A stretch of 64,000 bases of DNA from Sipunculus nudus. Lineage: Eukaryota > Annelida > Sipuncula > Golfingiida > Sipunculidae. The stretch covers positions 102,439,142-102,503,141 of the forward strand of contig CM049306.1 of NCBI GenBank assembly GCA_026874595.1, written 5' to 3'. Each line of letters starts with the position of its first letter. The first letter of the stretch is position 1. Below, in pieces: positions 1 through 12,170 of the stretch. The notes below the pieces were generated by a model. It had not been told where the DNA came from and did not search any database. It was given only the letters and a program-made list of their open reading frames with translations. The position numbers and the translations under genes were made by a program.

Positions 1-1210
1 AAAGTTTAAGAAGTTTAAAGAAGAAAAAGAATATTTCCGATGAATTACGACGAAGAAGAGTACATTTGAATGGAATCTCAAATTTAACTGGTTAGCTAGA
101 TATTAACTCTGCAGGTGTTAAAAGAATGAAGGGTATTACAAATAATTACTGTTGATCATTCCTCGTACTGTTTAAACACCATTGTATAAAATTATATTAG
201 AAAAGTTCCATAAAGCGAGCAAACATATGATAACAGATAAATGGCAATACTGGTATTTTGTAAATTTATATATTCTCCAGCCCTATATTCAGATCGTGTG
301 TACTCAGGGTCGTAAGAAGCACATCTTTTGCCCGGAATACAGCGCCATCTGCTGGATGATCAATTAACCAACCGCACGCCATAGTCATAAAATGTTGAAT
401 GCAAATTGGTTTTAATGTTTATTTCATTTTTTTTTCATTTTAACTCGTAATGTTAGACTATTACTTTAATATCCTTATAAAATATTTACCAACAATCCTC
501 TCACGCAGTCATGTAACCGCATTTTACACCTAAGTCTATAGTTTCAAACAATTTTTATAAACTAGAGTGACAACAGGTGCTTCAGTTTAAAATACATGTT
601 TAATTTATAACTAAATCAAATAATTAGAAATACATGTATTGATAAAAATACCTTTCAAATCAGGTATACACACTCATTTTGAAGAGGGCGGGGATATAAA
701 CAATATTTTCATGCTAATAATTAAAATATTTTTTTTCTCAAGTACTGAAATTTAACTTGTTTAAAAAAAGAAAGAAAAATGTTTTAATTTCTTATGCAGT
801 TTCCTACTGGGAATTCCACATATCATGAACATTCACAGTTCTCCAGCAGTAAAACCTTACTTTGTGGACACATCATCAAATTGTATCAACAGTCTGGAAA
901 CAAAATCGGTATTTACAAAAATATATATCTTGTTTGGTAACTGTACATGTCAGTTGAACGGGGAGAGGGGAACCCTAGCTGGCTAGCGTAGCTGATGCTC
1001 CCAGGTCAAGTTACATAATAACTTTGCCTCATGGGGGCTGTATACCTGCACTGGGTTGGCTTCATTTAAACAATACTGGATATATAGTCTTCTTATACGT
1101 GAATAAAAGATACACTTTTCTCAAAGTTGCTTTGAGATTTCAGATTATAGATGCTTAAATCTTTGTGCAACCATCATGTACAAATTAAGCAGTACTAACA
1201 AGAAACAACT
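1..1210. other. AT-rich intergenic sequence, no gene seen
   Basis: I see no open frame with protein-like composition, no RNA gene and no recognisable element here. The sequence is AT-rich with short homopolymers. Short open frames near 182-367 have no domain or codon signature. Confidence 0.5.
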
Positions 1211-1211
1211 G

Positions 1212-1728
1212 ACTCATGGGTCACGGCGCTCGGCTGAATTTTGTAATATTTTATAAATGCAAACTTTTTTATTTCTATTGTTATATATATATATATATAC
1301 ATAAAGTTTTGTCCGTGAAAAAGTCTCCAGCTTTAACAATTATCATGATCAATGAGGTACTTTTACTTCCGGTCCATAACATCGACATATTACGTAATAA
1401 GGACCTAATTTCTTGCATGGGAATATTGGAAATATAAGGAGGAATCTTTACGCCAAATATGAACAAAAACAAACAAGTGGTTTTATAATTGGGCAGTCCT
1501 GAAGTACAACGATATTTTGTCAATGGAAAATTGAGGTCTTTCCTTAATTTATAAAAGGAACAAAGTTTCAGTGACCCAATTTTGAGTTTGGGAAAACTTA
1601 ACAATATCTAACTGGACGTCAATTTGTTGATTCGTAGGTCCAACGGTTTCAAAACGGACGACGGACAAATGACAACCGCTATAGGCAAGATGACTTGTAG
1701 ACTTCTAGTCAGCTGAGCTAAAAAATGT
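1212..1728 (+). repeat. Dispersed repeat copy with palindromic CATGGG head and AGCTGAGCT tail
   Basis: The head at 1212 is a GTGACTCATGGGTCACGGCG type sequence and the tail near 1710-1728 reads AGTCAGCTGAGCTAAAAA. The same head and tail recur at 7241/8137, 14101/16516 and, on the opposite strand, 58690/54012. Between them is a shared block with 'cagtgacccaatttt' and 'ccaacggtttc' followed by a GGAC-rich stretch. No protein is encoded. I infer a non-autonomous mobile element; the family name is unknown to me. Confidence 0.6.
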
Positions 1729-2049
1729 GCCATGGTCAAAGTTTGGCAAAATTAAAGGTAATAAATTTACACAAATGCAAAATTTTGATCCAATTTCTGT
1801 AATACACAAGTAAATCTAAAATAAATATAGTAATATGCTAGAAAAATACTCTCCAGCTGCCTCAATAGTTACCATGTTAAGTACATGGGTATAGAGCTTT
1901 CCTGATGTTTTGACAAGTTACATTTATGTAGGAAATATGCAGACAGGAATATCTATACCAAATATATACAAAAAAGCACCAGTGATTTTAATATCAGTCA
2001 TGTCTTCAAGTGTGACAACAGGCATTTACTAGAAAGACGGATTTTTTCC

Positions 2050-2215
2050 CTCATTTCTCAAAGGAAATAACCCGCAGTGACCCAGTTTCGGGTTTGGTAG
2101 GAGAACATCGGAACATCTCACTGCATGTCGGATTCCTGATTCGTACCTCCAACGGTTTCAAAACGTGCCAGTTTAAGACGATCAAATAGACGGACAAAGG
2201 ACCATCGCTTAAACT
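2050..2215 (+). repeat. Partial copy of the same dispersed family (3' part)
   Basis: The stretch has the 'gcagtgacccagtttcgggtttgg' block, 'cctccaacggtttcaaaacg', then 'gacggacaaaggaccatcgctt', matching the 3' half of the copy at 1212-1728. The palindromic head is missing. A more diverged fragment of the same block lies at about 2750-2900. Confidence 0.5.
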
Positions 2216-2900
2216 GAAAATGTCAATTGCTGGAATTCCATAAAATAAACGGCTAAAAATGTTCTTTATCTGGTTATGTTATGCTTAACGATTATTTAAG
2301 AGCCTGGCTGAAGCAATAATTGATGCAAGGGCAACAGAATGTTTTGGTTATGTATAATTGAGCTTCTTATCATTATGTGAGCTCTCTCTCTCTTTCTCTC
2401 TCTATATATATACATGTATATACAGAACATATAAATGTATCTGTGTTAAGTTTAATCGATCGAATAAATGGAACTTAGACAAAACATTGAGGCGACCTTG
2501 ACTTGACATTATGACAACATATTTGACGGGGTAATGGTTACCGCATATCGAAATGAAGACTGCAAAGTTTTTCATGACTGGTATCTTAATGATATTAAAA
2601 TATTCACTTTGCCACATACAGAATATAGGTTAGCGCGAAATTATTTCGAGTTTCGATGGAGATTTCAGCATACATGGTTAGATGTTTATTATGTACCTTT
2701 TATGTGTAATGTTTAGGATTTGGCTAGTTCTGGGCTTCCTACCTAATAGAATACAGGTCACTCTGACCTCTGTTTAGGTTTTCAAGATTTTACCGGAACC
2801 GCTCTGGATAAGCAAAACGTTTCTAGGTTTAACGGTTACGACTACACGATAGGACGACCAAACGGCGGAAAAAGGTCCAACGCTATAGGTGAGCAATACT

Positions 2901-5900
2901 TAAATAAGCGGACCTAAATCCTAAATTTCAGGGTGTTTAATTTTAATTTTTAATCTACACTATCTTTTAAATGCGATTGGTGGTTATATAAATTTAGTAC
3001 AGAAGCTTCAATAATGGACATTGAGAGGTTAGGAACTGTGGATGGAAGTTCCAATCATTCGATTTAAAAAGAAGAGACATGCGTGTACAACTGTAGATCA
3101 ATTATAGTTTCAATTTTTTCAAGGTTTTTCAAGACCAGCGCGAATTATGTATATACCATGGCACATTCCCGATGTAGAAACTTTATATTCACCGGTATCT
3201 TTAAATAGAAGTATGTCGTACAAGAAAAAAATTGTTAATGCAGCATGGATGACAGTGTTTTCAGAAACATTTTTTTTGTAGGTTACATATATACAAGAGA
3301 CGAATATATGGTATACTTTTATTTTTGCAAAATCGTATTGTTTACAAACATTTTCTGAAATCTCAAACGTATCACAAATTTCTACTTTCTCTCCTCATGA
3401 TATGAAGCAGTGAGCGCGTTTCTAATATCGCCAGGCATTTTGAAGCGTAAAATGGCGTGAATATATCACTTTCAATAAATCGAACAATACATAATTTGTG
3501 ATTTACAACGTTCGGTTGAATCGATCACACGATACAGCTTTATATACAGAACAAAAATAAATGTTCAGCACCACGACAAAACCGTGACAGAGATGATATG
3601 TGGCCTATTTAACATAAAAATAATCATGAATAATATCGCATACGAAGTAACATTAGAGCTGGAAGCACTGATTACGCCGATTAGTATCTTAATCGTTAAT
3701 TATGCGTTTATGTTATACCATGATTCAACATAAAACAGTTTTAAGACGTTTATGAAGGGAGCTTAAGATGATGACATACTATCGTAAAATTAGTGATAGC
3801 GTCAACGCTAAAATATCATTATCTAATCTCAGCGGTTAAAAAAACATGCAGTATTTTTTTACAAGGCTGGCAGCCGCACCTCGGCAGAAAAAAGTCTTTC
3901 CACTATGTCCAACTGTTTATTTATTTATTTTGTTTTTTGGCTAAGACAAACAAACTTAATAAATTTTATGTATCAAGGGCACTTTTTGCAATGGACATAG
4001 AACTGAACAATTATGACGTCACATCAACTAAAATTGGTATTCACAGAATAAAGCTGACAAATACTGTTTACAGTGATGCCTCGCGCATGCGCTTCACTAA
4101 AATCGTTACGTTATGGTCACATTTCTGAAGGATAAACATTATCACTTGCTCATGCACAAGGCCATAAACTAAATAACCTCTGTTTCATGACCAGATATTG
4201 TACTGAATATCACACATTCTCTAGCCAAAACTTAAAAAAAAAATAAATAAACAAGTGGACAGGGGTAGTGGAACAGACAAAAGCACAATGAGTTTTGTTT
4301 GCCTGAGAAAATGTCTGAATAAATTGTTAATATGTAGAGTAGAAAGATGTAAATGTATCCTAGATAAAATACTCTGCAGCCCTACGACCGGTTCAATCTT
4401 CCTGGCAATCGCGTTGTCATGTTACAAAATTACTATGATATAATAGACAAAAGCATATGAGTGAGGGTCTGTAAACACAGCCGTGTTAAGGTAAGATAAT
4501 TTTGTGACATAATAAATACATTCATCAGCTTTATGGATGATGTTTGTGGTAGGCCTATATATATATATCGGCAATATTCAATTGAGTATTCCCTTATTGC
4601 ATCATAATTTCTGAACTCTTTGAAATGGCCCGTGTTTTCAATTCTATAAAATATCTGCACTGCACATGTGACCAACTCAACTCTGCTGCAATATCTGTAC
4701 CTCTGGCCCGAAAGCATTTGCATTCCAGGACTATCCACACTTAACAGAACAATTAGTATTAATTGCCCTTCCGTTGCCGCAGTTTCAATCTCCATCCCAA
4801 TCAGTGGTATCAGGATCGATAAAACCAGACTGAGAACTTCTCTGCCGTGAGGACAACTGTTGGTTTGACAGCTTCGTGACAATATGATCCTAGGTTGGTT
4901 TTGCATTTACATAGTGCGTCTTCGAGGACAATCTTCGCTTGATTGGCAGTAAACAGGTCGAACGTTACCGGTTTGACTGACAAGATAACGCCTGGTTCGT
5001 TCTCTACTATTAATACAGCTCAGAACCAATATTAACTTGGTTTGGATTCACAGCTACTTTCATAACGATCTTTGCCTGACCGGAAGCCTCTTGGTTGTCT
5101 GATGCTTGCCTGATCCTCATCTGATCCTTGCCTGGTTGGCCTCTGTGACTGTTGTTTCCTCCCTCGGAAGTTTTATCTAAAGTTAAAACATTTTGTTATA
5201 ATATTTTGTGCCAGAAGGAAACAAACAATTTTAACAGATTATAACTTTTCTGTAGTAGTCAATAGTTCCAAGTATATATTCATAAAATCTGTAAAGCCAG
5301 TATAAACCAACAAACTTGATCCTTGGAAACACGTATCCCTATAAGAACTCTACATGGTTTCTTTCGCGTCACGTTCATCTACATATTGAGTCTATTTATT
5401 TAAAAAAACCTAAAATTTAGTAGATTTTCATTTATTTGTTTATTTTGCGTTAGAATAGAGATTTAATCAAAACCATCGCCTACCGTTGATCCATATATTA
5501 TTATCAAAATTGCTCAGTGACCAATCACGTGAAGTTACTTGTATTCGTATTGTTAATTTTCTTTTTCTCCTTTTTCATTAATGCCCTGGTGAATCTTTCG
5601 TCCTCAAACATATATATGTGAAAGTGCACCAAATCCTTGAACCCAATGAGTGTGCGTGGGCGCTCCTGGTTTTATCCTACTGAGTTTGTCTCGCAGTATG
5701 CAAGACCATGTTAAAGCTAATTAATATCCTCAGGGACTAGCGTCCTGCAGTAAATGCGAAGTCACCTCCCTGATCAACGCACAGGACGTCTTTCCTCAAG
5801 TGGTATATTCTGAACTGCGGATTGTGGCATAAGACGGCCTTGTGTTATGATCCGAATGTATGCATTAGGGACTGCCATTTGAAAGTCAGGAATAAATATA

Positions 5901-6091
5901 CTGCCCGAGGCCGCGTGCTAGTTCTGCAGAGTTGGCAAGCGTCCACATAATTGTATATTGTGCCAAGTTGTCAGAATCTTTTAAACAAGTACAGTTTTAT
6001 CATGTATACATCGTCAAAACTTTAAAATGAATGCGCAATGATCAAGGCCGGACAAGTTGTTCGCGTGATCGCAGGCTCAACAAATTTCACT
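2901..6091. other. Intergenic sequence with weak open frames, no supported gene
   Basis: The only notable content is on the minus strand between about 5180 and 4433. Three separate stretches are open there: a Gly/Gln/Asn-rich one at about 5180-5015, one of about 60 codons at about 5020-4840, and a 157-codon one at 4906-4433 with hydrophobic segments. They lie in different frames, have no clear splice sites and match nothing I recognise. They may be chance frames or relics of a decayed gene. Confidence 0.35.
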
Positions 6092-6392
6092 AATAATCAC
6101 AAGCTACAGGCAAATTTCTCACTGTAATCATAAACTGGAAGCACTTTTGTTATTTAAAATTACAAGCTAGAGGCACTTTTCTTACTGAAAATCATGCACA
6201 TACTGGAGGTACTTATCCCCACCTATAAATCACAAGCTCGAGGCACATTTCCCCTTGGTAAGCACAAGCTAAAACCACTTGTCTCGCTTGGATATCACAC
6301 GCTAAAGGCACTTTCCTTACAAAAAAATCATGTTCCATAAGCATTGGTCGATTTGAAAACCAAATGCTAGAGGCACAATTCGTATTGCAGCT
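6092..6392. repeat. Degenerate ~33-bp tandem repeat beyond the PLD-like stop codon
   Basis: About nine diverged copies of a ~33-bp unit with core 'aatcacaagctagaggcact' run through this stretch. It begins 44 bp past the stop codon of the minus-strand PLD-like gene, so it probably lies in that gene's 3' UTR. The polyadenylation site was not located. Confidence 0.55.
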
Positions 6393-6435
6393 GACTAGAA
6401 ACAGTAACTGGCTTAGTTTCTTTTACAGACGCGAG

Positions 6436-7002
6436 TTAAATCTGAACGACAGAGACTGGCCTTGCTAGGCCTAAGGGTTCCAAATAGTGTTTTCTTAGGT
6501 CTGTTTTTGACATCCTGAAATAAGATATCATATCACCATTGTCCACTTCAAAATGCCACTTGTGGAAGTTGGCAGATGTCGTGAGTACCTCAGCTCTGTC
6601 GCCACGAATAACGGCTATGAACTTACAATGAAAGCCGCTGAAGCGCGCCTCAAGCCGCTCGGCCCCTAACATGAATCGCTCATCGCTTACCAGTCGGCGT
6701 TTTCCTGGTCCTTTCAGCGCTTTTATTGTTTCTTTGGCTTGTTTAAAAACTTTTGGAAACTTTGAATCTCCGTCACATTTTGGCATTGTCATCATGTGCA
6801 CATTTGACCGCGCCAACCTCTCCTTGATCAGCATTAAGATGATCTCGCTTAATCGTCGCGAGTCTATAAGCGGCGTCACAATGTAGACTTGTTCCCCGTC
6901 ACCTATCCATCGATCGAGAAGTCCCCGCCATAATCTATAAATGTAAGTTGGTCCGTGTTTAATGGCGCCTGTTGGTGGCAGATGCTGGAGCAAATCTTCA
7001 AC
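6436..7002 (-). CDS. PLD-like gene, exon 2 (residues 136-323)
   Basis: This open stretch of 188 codons plus TAA follows a strong acceptor (ttatgttttcag, then GTT) read on the minus strand. It carries the HxK...TSAN motif (H260, K262, N280) and a preceding block ('VYIVTPLIDS', then a helix and 'MTMPKCDGDSKF') of the kind that forms the first strand and helix of a PLD fold. Codon use and composition are clearly coding, unlike the AT-rich surroundings. Confidence 0.8.
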   Translation of the reverse strand, partial: VEDLLQHLPPTGAIKHGPTYIYRLWRGLLDRWIGDGEQVYIVTPLIDSRRLSEIILMLIKERLARSNVHMMTMPKCDGDSKFPKVFKQAKETIKALKGPGKRRLVSDERFMLGAERLEARFSGFHCKFIAVIRGDRAEVLTTSANFHKWHFEVDNGDMISYFRMSKTDLRKHYLEPLGLARPVSVVQI

Positions 7003-9780
7003 CTGAAAACATAAAATGTAATACACAAATGTATATCAAAATCACCGTAACATGTGTCTTGATATGGAGTAATCATTAACACAACTGTCAACACTCAACA
7101 GGGGAGCTATAATGATATATCAGCTATGGGTAAAAGCGATTTTTGTAAAAGACCGAGACCGTCTGTCCTGAATGCTATGTTTTCGTGTCCGTTTTGTGTC
7201 TGCCTGTTCCAGGAGCTGTTGAACTATATACTTTATAAATAAGTGACCCATGGGTCATGACGCTGAGCCGACTGACATGTTGACGATATGTTCTAGCACA
7301 GACAACTATAATTAAGATAGTGAAGTTGGCAACATCGTTCACCTTCATCAAGACCCATAAGCACACCAAATTTTATGACAATCCATTCAGCCGTTCCTGA
7401 GGAATCTAGCAATTTGTGTGTATTTTACATTATTTCTGGGAATTATGCCCCGTAACTCAGAGAAAATAAGTCACAGTGACCTAATTTCAGGTTTGGTTTC
7501 ATAAGAGATTTTTGAGGAACTCTCAGGATGTCAAATAAGAAGATTTTAGGTCCATTGTTATAATTTGGGAGCTGCTTTTGTATCAAATTTTCAATTATCC
7601 TAGGGAGTGCCTATAAGCCAAATAGCACAGAGAATATGGATAACAAAAACTAATTTCAGGTTTCCAAGGAGACTTTTCATGGACGTCCCTGGATGTCAAG
7701 TTAGAGGATTCTATGACCGACGATTTATGTCCTGTTAACAGATGACTGCATCTGTAAAGGTCTCAAACATGAATAAAATAATAAGCTAAAATTCGAAAAA
7801 AAAACCAAGTGGCGCCACCAGTCACCAGGAACTGATGAAACACTCCATAATTAATATGCATGCAGAGAATCAAGATGATCGATGCATTAGTTGTTCAGAT
7901 ACTGGAGTTTTTGTATCAATTTTTAATTATTCTGGGGGCACTTACAAGCCCCATAGCTCATAGAATATGGGTATCAGAGACCTATTTTCAGGTTTCCAGG
8001 GGGATTTTTCATGGACCTCCCTGTATGTCAAGGTAGAAGATTCCAGGTCCAGCGGTAACGATTTGTGCTTAGTTAACGGACGGACAGACGGACAAACGGT
8101 GATTGCTATAGCTTAGATGACTTTCCGTCAGCTGGGCTAAACATAAACACCTTCATTGCAATGATACAGTTAAACGAATATGTTATTTAGATATTTTCTA
8201 CGGAAGCGTATTGTTGCCACCTGGTAAAAGAAAAATAAATTATTTATCTCGTACGTACAAGATAGTATCTGGAACGTACGACATACTATCTCGTAAGTAC
8301 AACATATTATCTCGTAAGTACGACATATTATCTCGTACGTACGACATAATAAATCTTATGGATCTGATTCACAGACTACACAACAGTCCCACAGTATAAG
8401 CAATATATATATATATGTTAAATAGTGTATGTCCTCCACCTCCTAGCAAACAGCTGGAACACCGTAGAAACGAACATACATATACTTTTTTAATTATTTA
8501 CATATACTATATATTAAAATGCTGTTCGATTATATCATTTTTCTATGTCTAGGTTTCTGAAATATTTCAAGGAAGCGAAATACAGCAAGTCGTTGTCTTC
8601 AGGTCACATATAGAACTTTCATTTTTAGATGGGTGATTCAATTCTGTTGGCAGCGTATTATAACAGTGAACCTGTCATAATGTTAATAAGAAAACAAATA
8701 TTGCCTTTGCCAAATTTAAAACAAGAGGATCAGCTAACAAATAGCATAATTTTAAGGGTTTGGGAATTGCGCAGGTTTCTAATATTCATAATTGATCTAA
8801 AAATTAGATTTATGATACAACGCACAGTGCAGTGGATCGTTAAAAATATTTAATCAATATACAGCCATTTATATGATATGTTAGTAGCAGAACAGTCCAC
8901 AACCAATTATATGCGGTACATATAATATTTTATTTTGTACTAACTAAAAAAAAATTAAAGACTATATCTCATTGACGTGCGATTAATCTGTGAAAGAAGA
9001 ATACAAAATTATATAAGAATTCTATTGTTCTTATATTTGTCAGGCTGAAGTGGTGATAAAACCTTCACCTCAGATCACTTTGATTTGCGAAAAAGTATAA
9101 AGTCTCATGTGTGGTACATGTACGTGTAACTCGTTCTACTATTGTAGAAGGCATGAAGTTCAACCTATGGGATCGAGCACTTCGTTTCATAATCAATATA
9201 AGAATCATGAACCTCTCTTTATTGACATCTCTGTATTACAGACACCTCTTTAAGTGACAACTAAGATTCATATTCATTTGCAATAATATGTGTATTGGCT
9301 TGAATTGAAAACGGAAGTTGTCCAGCAAATCCATGCCGGTACACGGGCTTAATATTTCGCAGTTCACTGCTTTTATACGTTGTCATGGTTCTGTATGTGA
9401 GTAAAGTCCAGGTGTGTCTGTTTACCATAACAAGGCCGCTTGACTAGTGGCAAGATCTTAGTTGAGCACATGCGAAAATTATAATTTAGAGAACAAACAT
9501 GAAAAAAGAAACACCAGGGGAAGCTTGAAAACCTTGTTTTGTGCAGTTGGGTGGTACGGCCACCAGGTGGCGTGATCGCTGTGTTTGTTTTTCATCATTA
9601 TTCGCACCTGTGGCAAGCTTTTTTTCAACTTGCGTAACGGAGTAAGCAAACGGTTTGAGAACGAAATTTCAAAAGATACCGTAATATCTGAATGAGACTC
9701 AGTGTATATTACATATACCTAATATATCTTGTATGTGAAATGTAAATAGGTCCACTCTTCATGGATTTCAATCTCTATTA

Positions 9781-9859
<79 letters not shown>

Positions 9860-11250
9860 ATAAAAGTATACATGTATATCAGTTGGCGTGTTGTGTAGGA
9901 ATGAATCAGATCCGTAAGATTTATTATGTCGTACGTACGAGATAGTATGTCGTATGTACGAGATGGTATGTCGTACGTACGAGATAAATAATTTATTTTT
10001 CTTTTACCGGGGGCACCAAAACGATTCCGTAATTTTCTATTCTTAATATCAAGGAAAACATCGCAACAAGGACTGTCAGAATCTACTTTTAGGTAAAATG
10101 TGGTGACTTTATCATTGTATCCGCCAAAACAGTTTTGCGGATACTACGTTTTCAGCCCACCGCCGCCGCCGCCGCCGCGTAGGTGTTCGGAGAACTCCTC
10201 CGTAACCGCTGGGCGGAATTTTACGAAACCCTGGATTATGTTCAGGTCACATGTGAACTGCTGCGCCCCTATTTTGTTTTGACCTCTGACCTTTCCTCTG
10301 CACTCCATCTGTGCGTCTGTGTTCACACATAAACCCCAATATCTCTGGACTCGTTTGACCGATCGGGCTGAAATTTTGCACATTTACACATTTTTGATAG
10401 GTTTTCGATTTCTGTGACAGGTGGCGCCAACTACCTCCCCGTTTACGCTCCAGACATTTATGCTAATATCTCAGGACTGGTTTGACAGACCAGCCTGAAA
10501 TTTTGCAAATGTATAGGTCTAACAGAGTCCTTTAACATATCTAAAACTGGTGGCGCCACCTGCAACCGTTTTTGCACAGCGGCCATCTGTTTATCTGCCT
10601 TTGGATAAAATCATACATATCTCTGCAGTGGTTGGACTTATTCTTCTGAAATTTTGCATGTTTATACATCTTGGATACATTTTTCGTTGATATGACAGGT
10701 GGCGCCACCTACCAATGCGTTTGCAGTGCAGACATCCATGCTTATATCTCAGGACTGGTTTGACATATCAACCTGAAATTTTGCATGTGTATTGGTCTAA
10801 CATATCCCTTTATTATACCCAAAATTGGTGGCCGTACCTGCAACTGTTTTTGCACAGCGTCCATCTGTTTGTCTGCCTTGGGATAAAATCATGCATATCT
10901 CGGCAGTGGTTGGACTTATTCCCATGAAATTTTGCAGGTGTATACATCTTGGATAGATTTTTTTGCTGATATGACAGGTGGCGCCACCAATCTCCCTCCC
11001 TCCAGGTAATTCAGCCTTCACATCATAACAATACCACACAAACTAATCTATATCTTTCATGAAATATGTCATCTACCACACAGAGTTTTCCCATTACCTC
11101 TATATCCTATCACGACTTCACCCGTACCTCTCTGATTTAGGCGGATACACCCGTATTCTAGTTAATCCTTAGTGAATGAGCGCCTGTCTTGGTGAGATCT
11201 GAAGCACGACTTCACGCAGTGGCGTCAATTTTTCTTCCAGGGTGGGGGGA

Positions 11251-11297
<47 letters not shown>

Positions 11298-11338
11298 TAT
11301 AATATATTACTTTTTCAGTGTCTCTGAGTGACATATTC

Positions 11339-11413
<75 letters not shown>

Positions 11414-11450
11414 ATATATTACTTTTTTAGTGTCTCTGAGTGACACATTC

Positions 11451-11498
<48 letters not shown>

Positions 11499-12112
11499 GA
11501 TTATTATATGACTCTGAAGAAAAACAACTGTTAATTCACAACAGTCTGTTTCACGGGATGCGACCCGATCATCAGGTGAATGTGGTTAGTCTGTAGGCCA
11601 TAGAGCACTTTACATCGGAGGGTAACACTACCTTCTACGATTATCATATATATATTTATACTTATTTATATATATACTTAATTATATTTCAAATAATTCT
11701 AATATTATAATAGAAAATAAGTTATTTTGTGAATTCTAAGGTTTAGATATAACTTTTTTAGTAAATGGATTCAAAGTTTTTAATTCTATTTATTAATAAA
11801 TTTTTTTATTCTAATATTATAATATTATTCTCTGAAAAGTGGGGGGGGGGATAATTACATTGGCCATCCCCCCTTGCCAAAAAGTGGGGGTATATATACC
11901 CCCCATCCCCCCCCCCCCCCCATATTGACGCCCCTGACTTCACGTGGATTTCCATGCGGCCGGATAACCGCAGACGACTAATTGCTGACAGAGACACACA
12001 GCTAATATACGCTTAGGACACAACATCATTTAGTTTCCAAGCAAATCAGATTGGTCTTAATACTCGCGTTTCAGACATTTTTTCAGAACTACAAGATATA
12101 TCAATTAATCAT

Positions 12113-12170
<58 letters not shown>

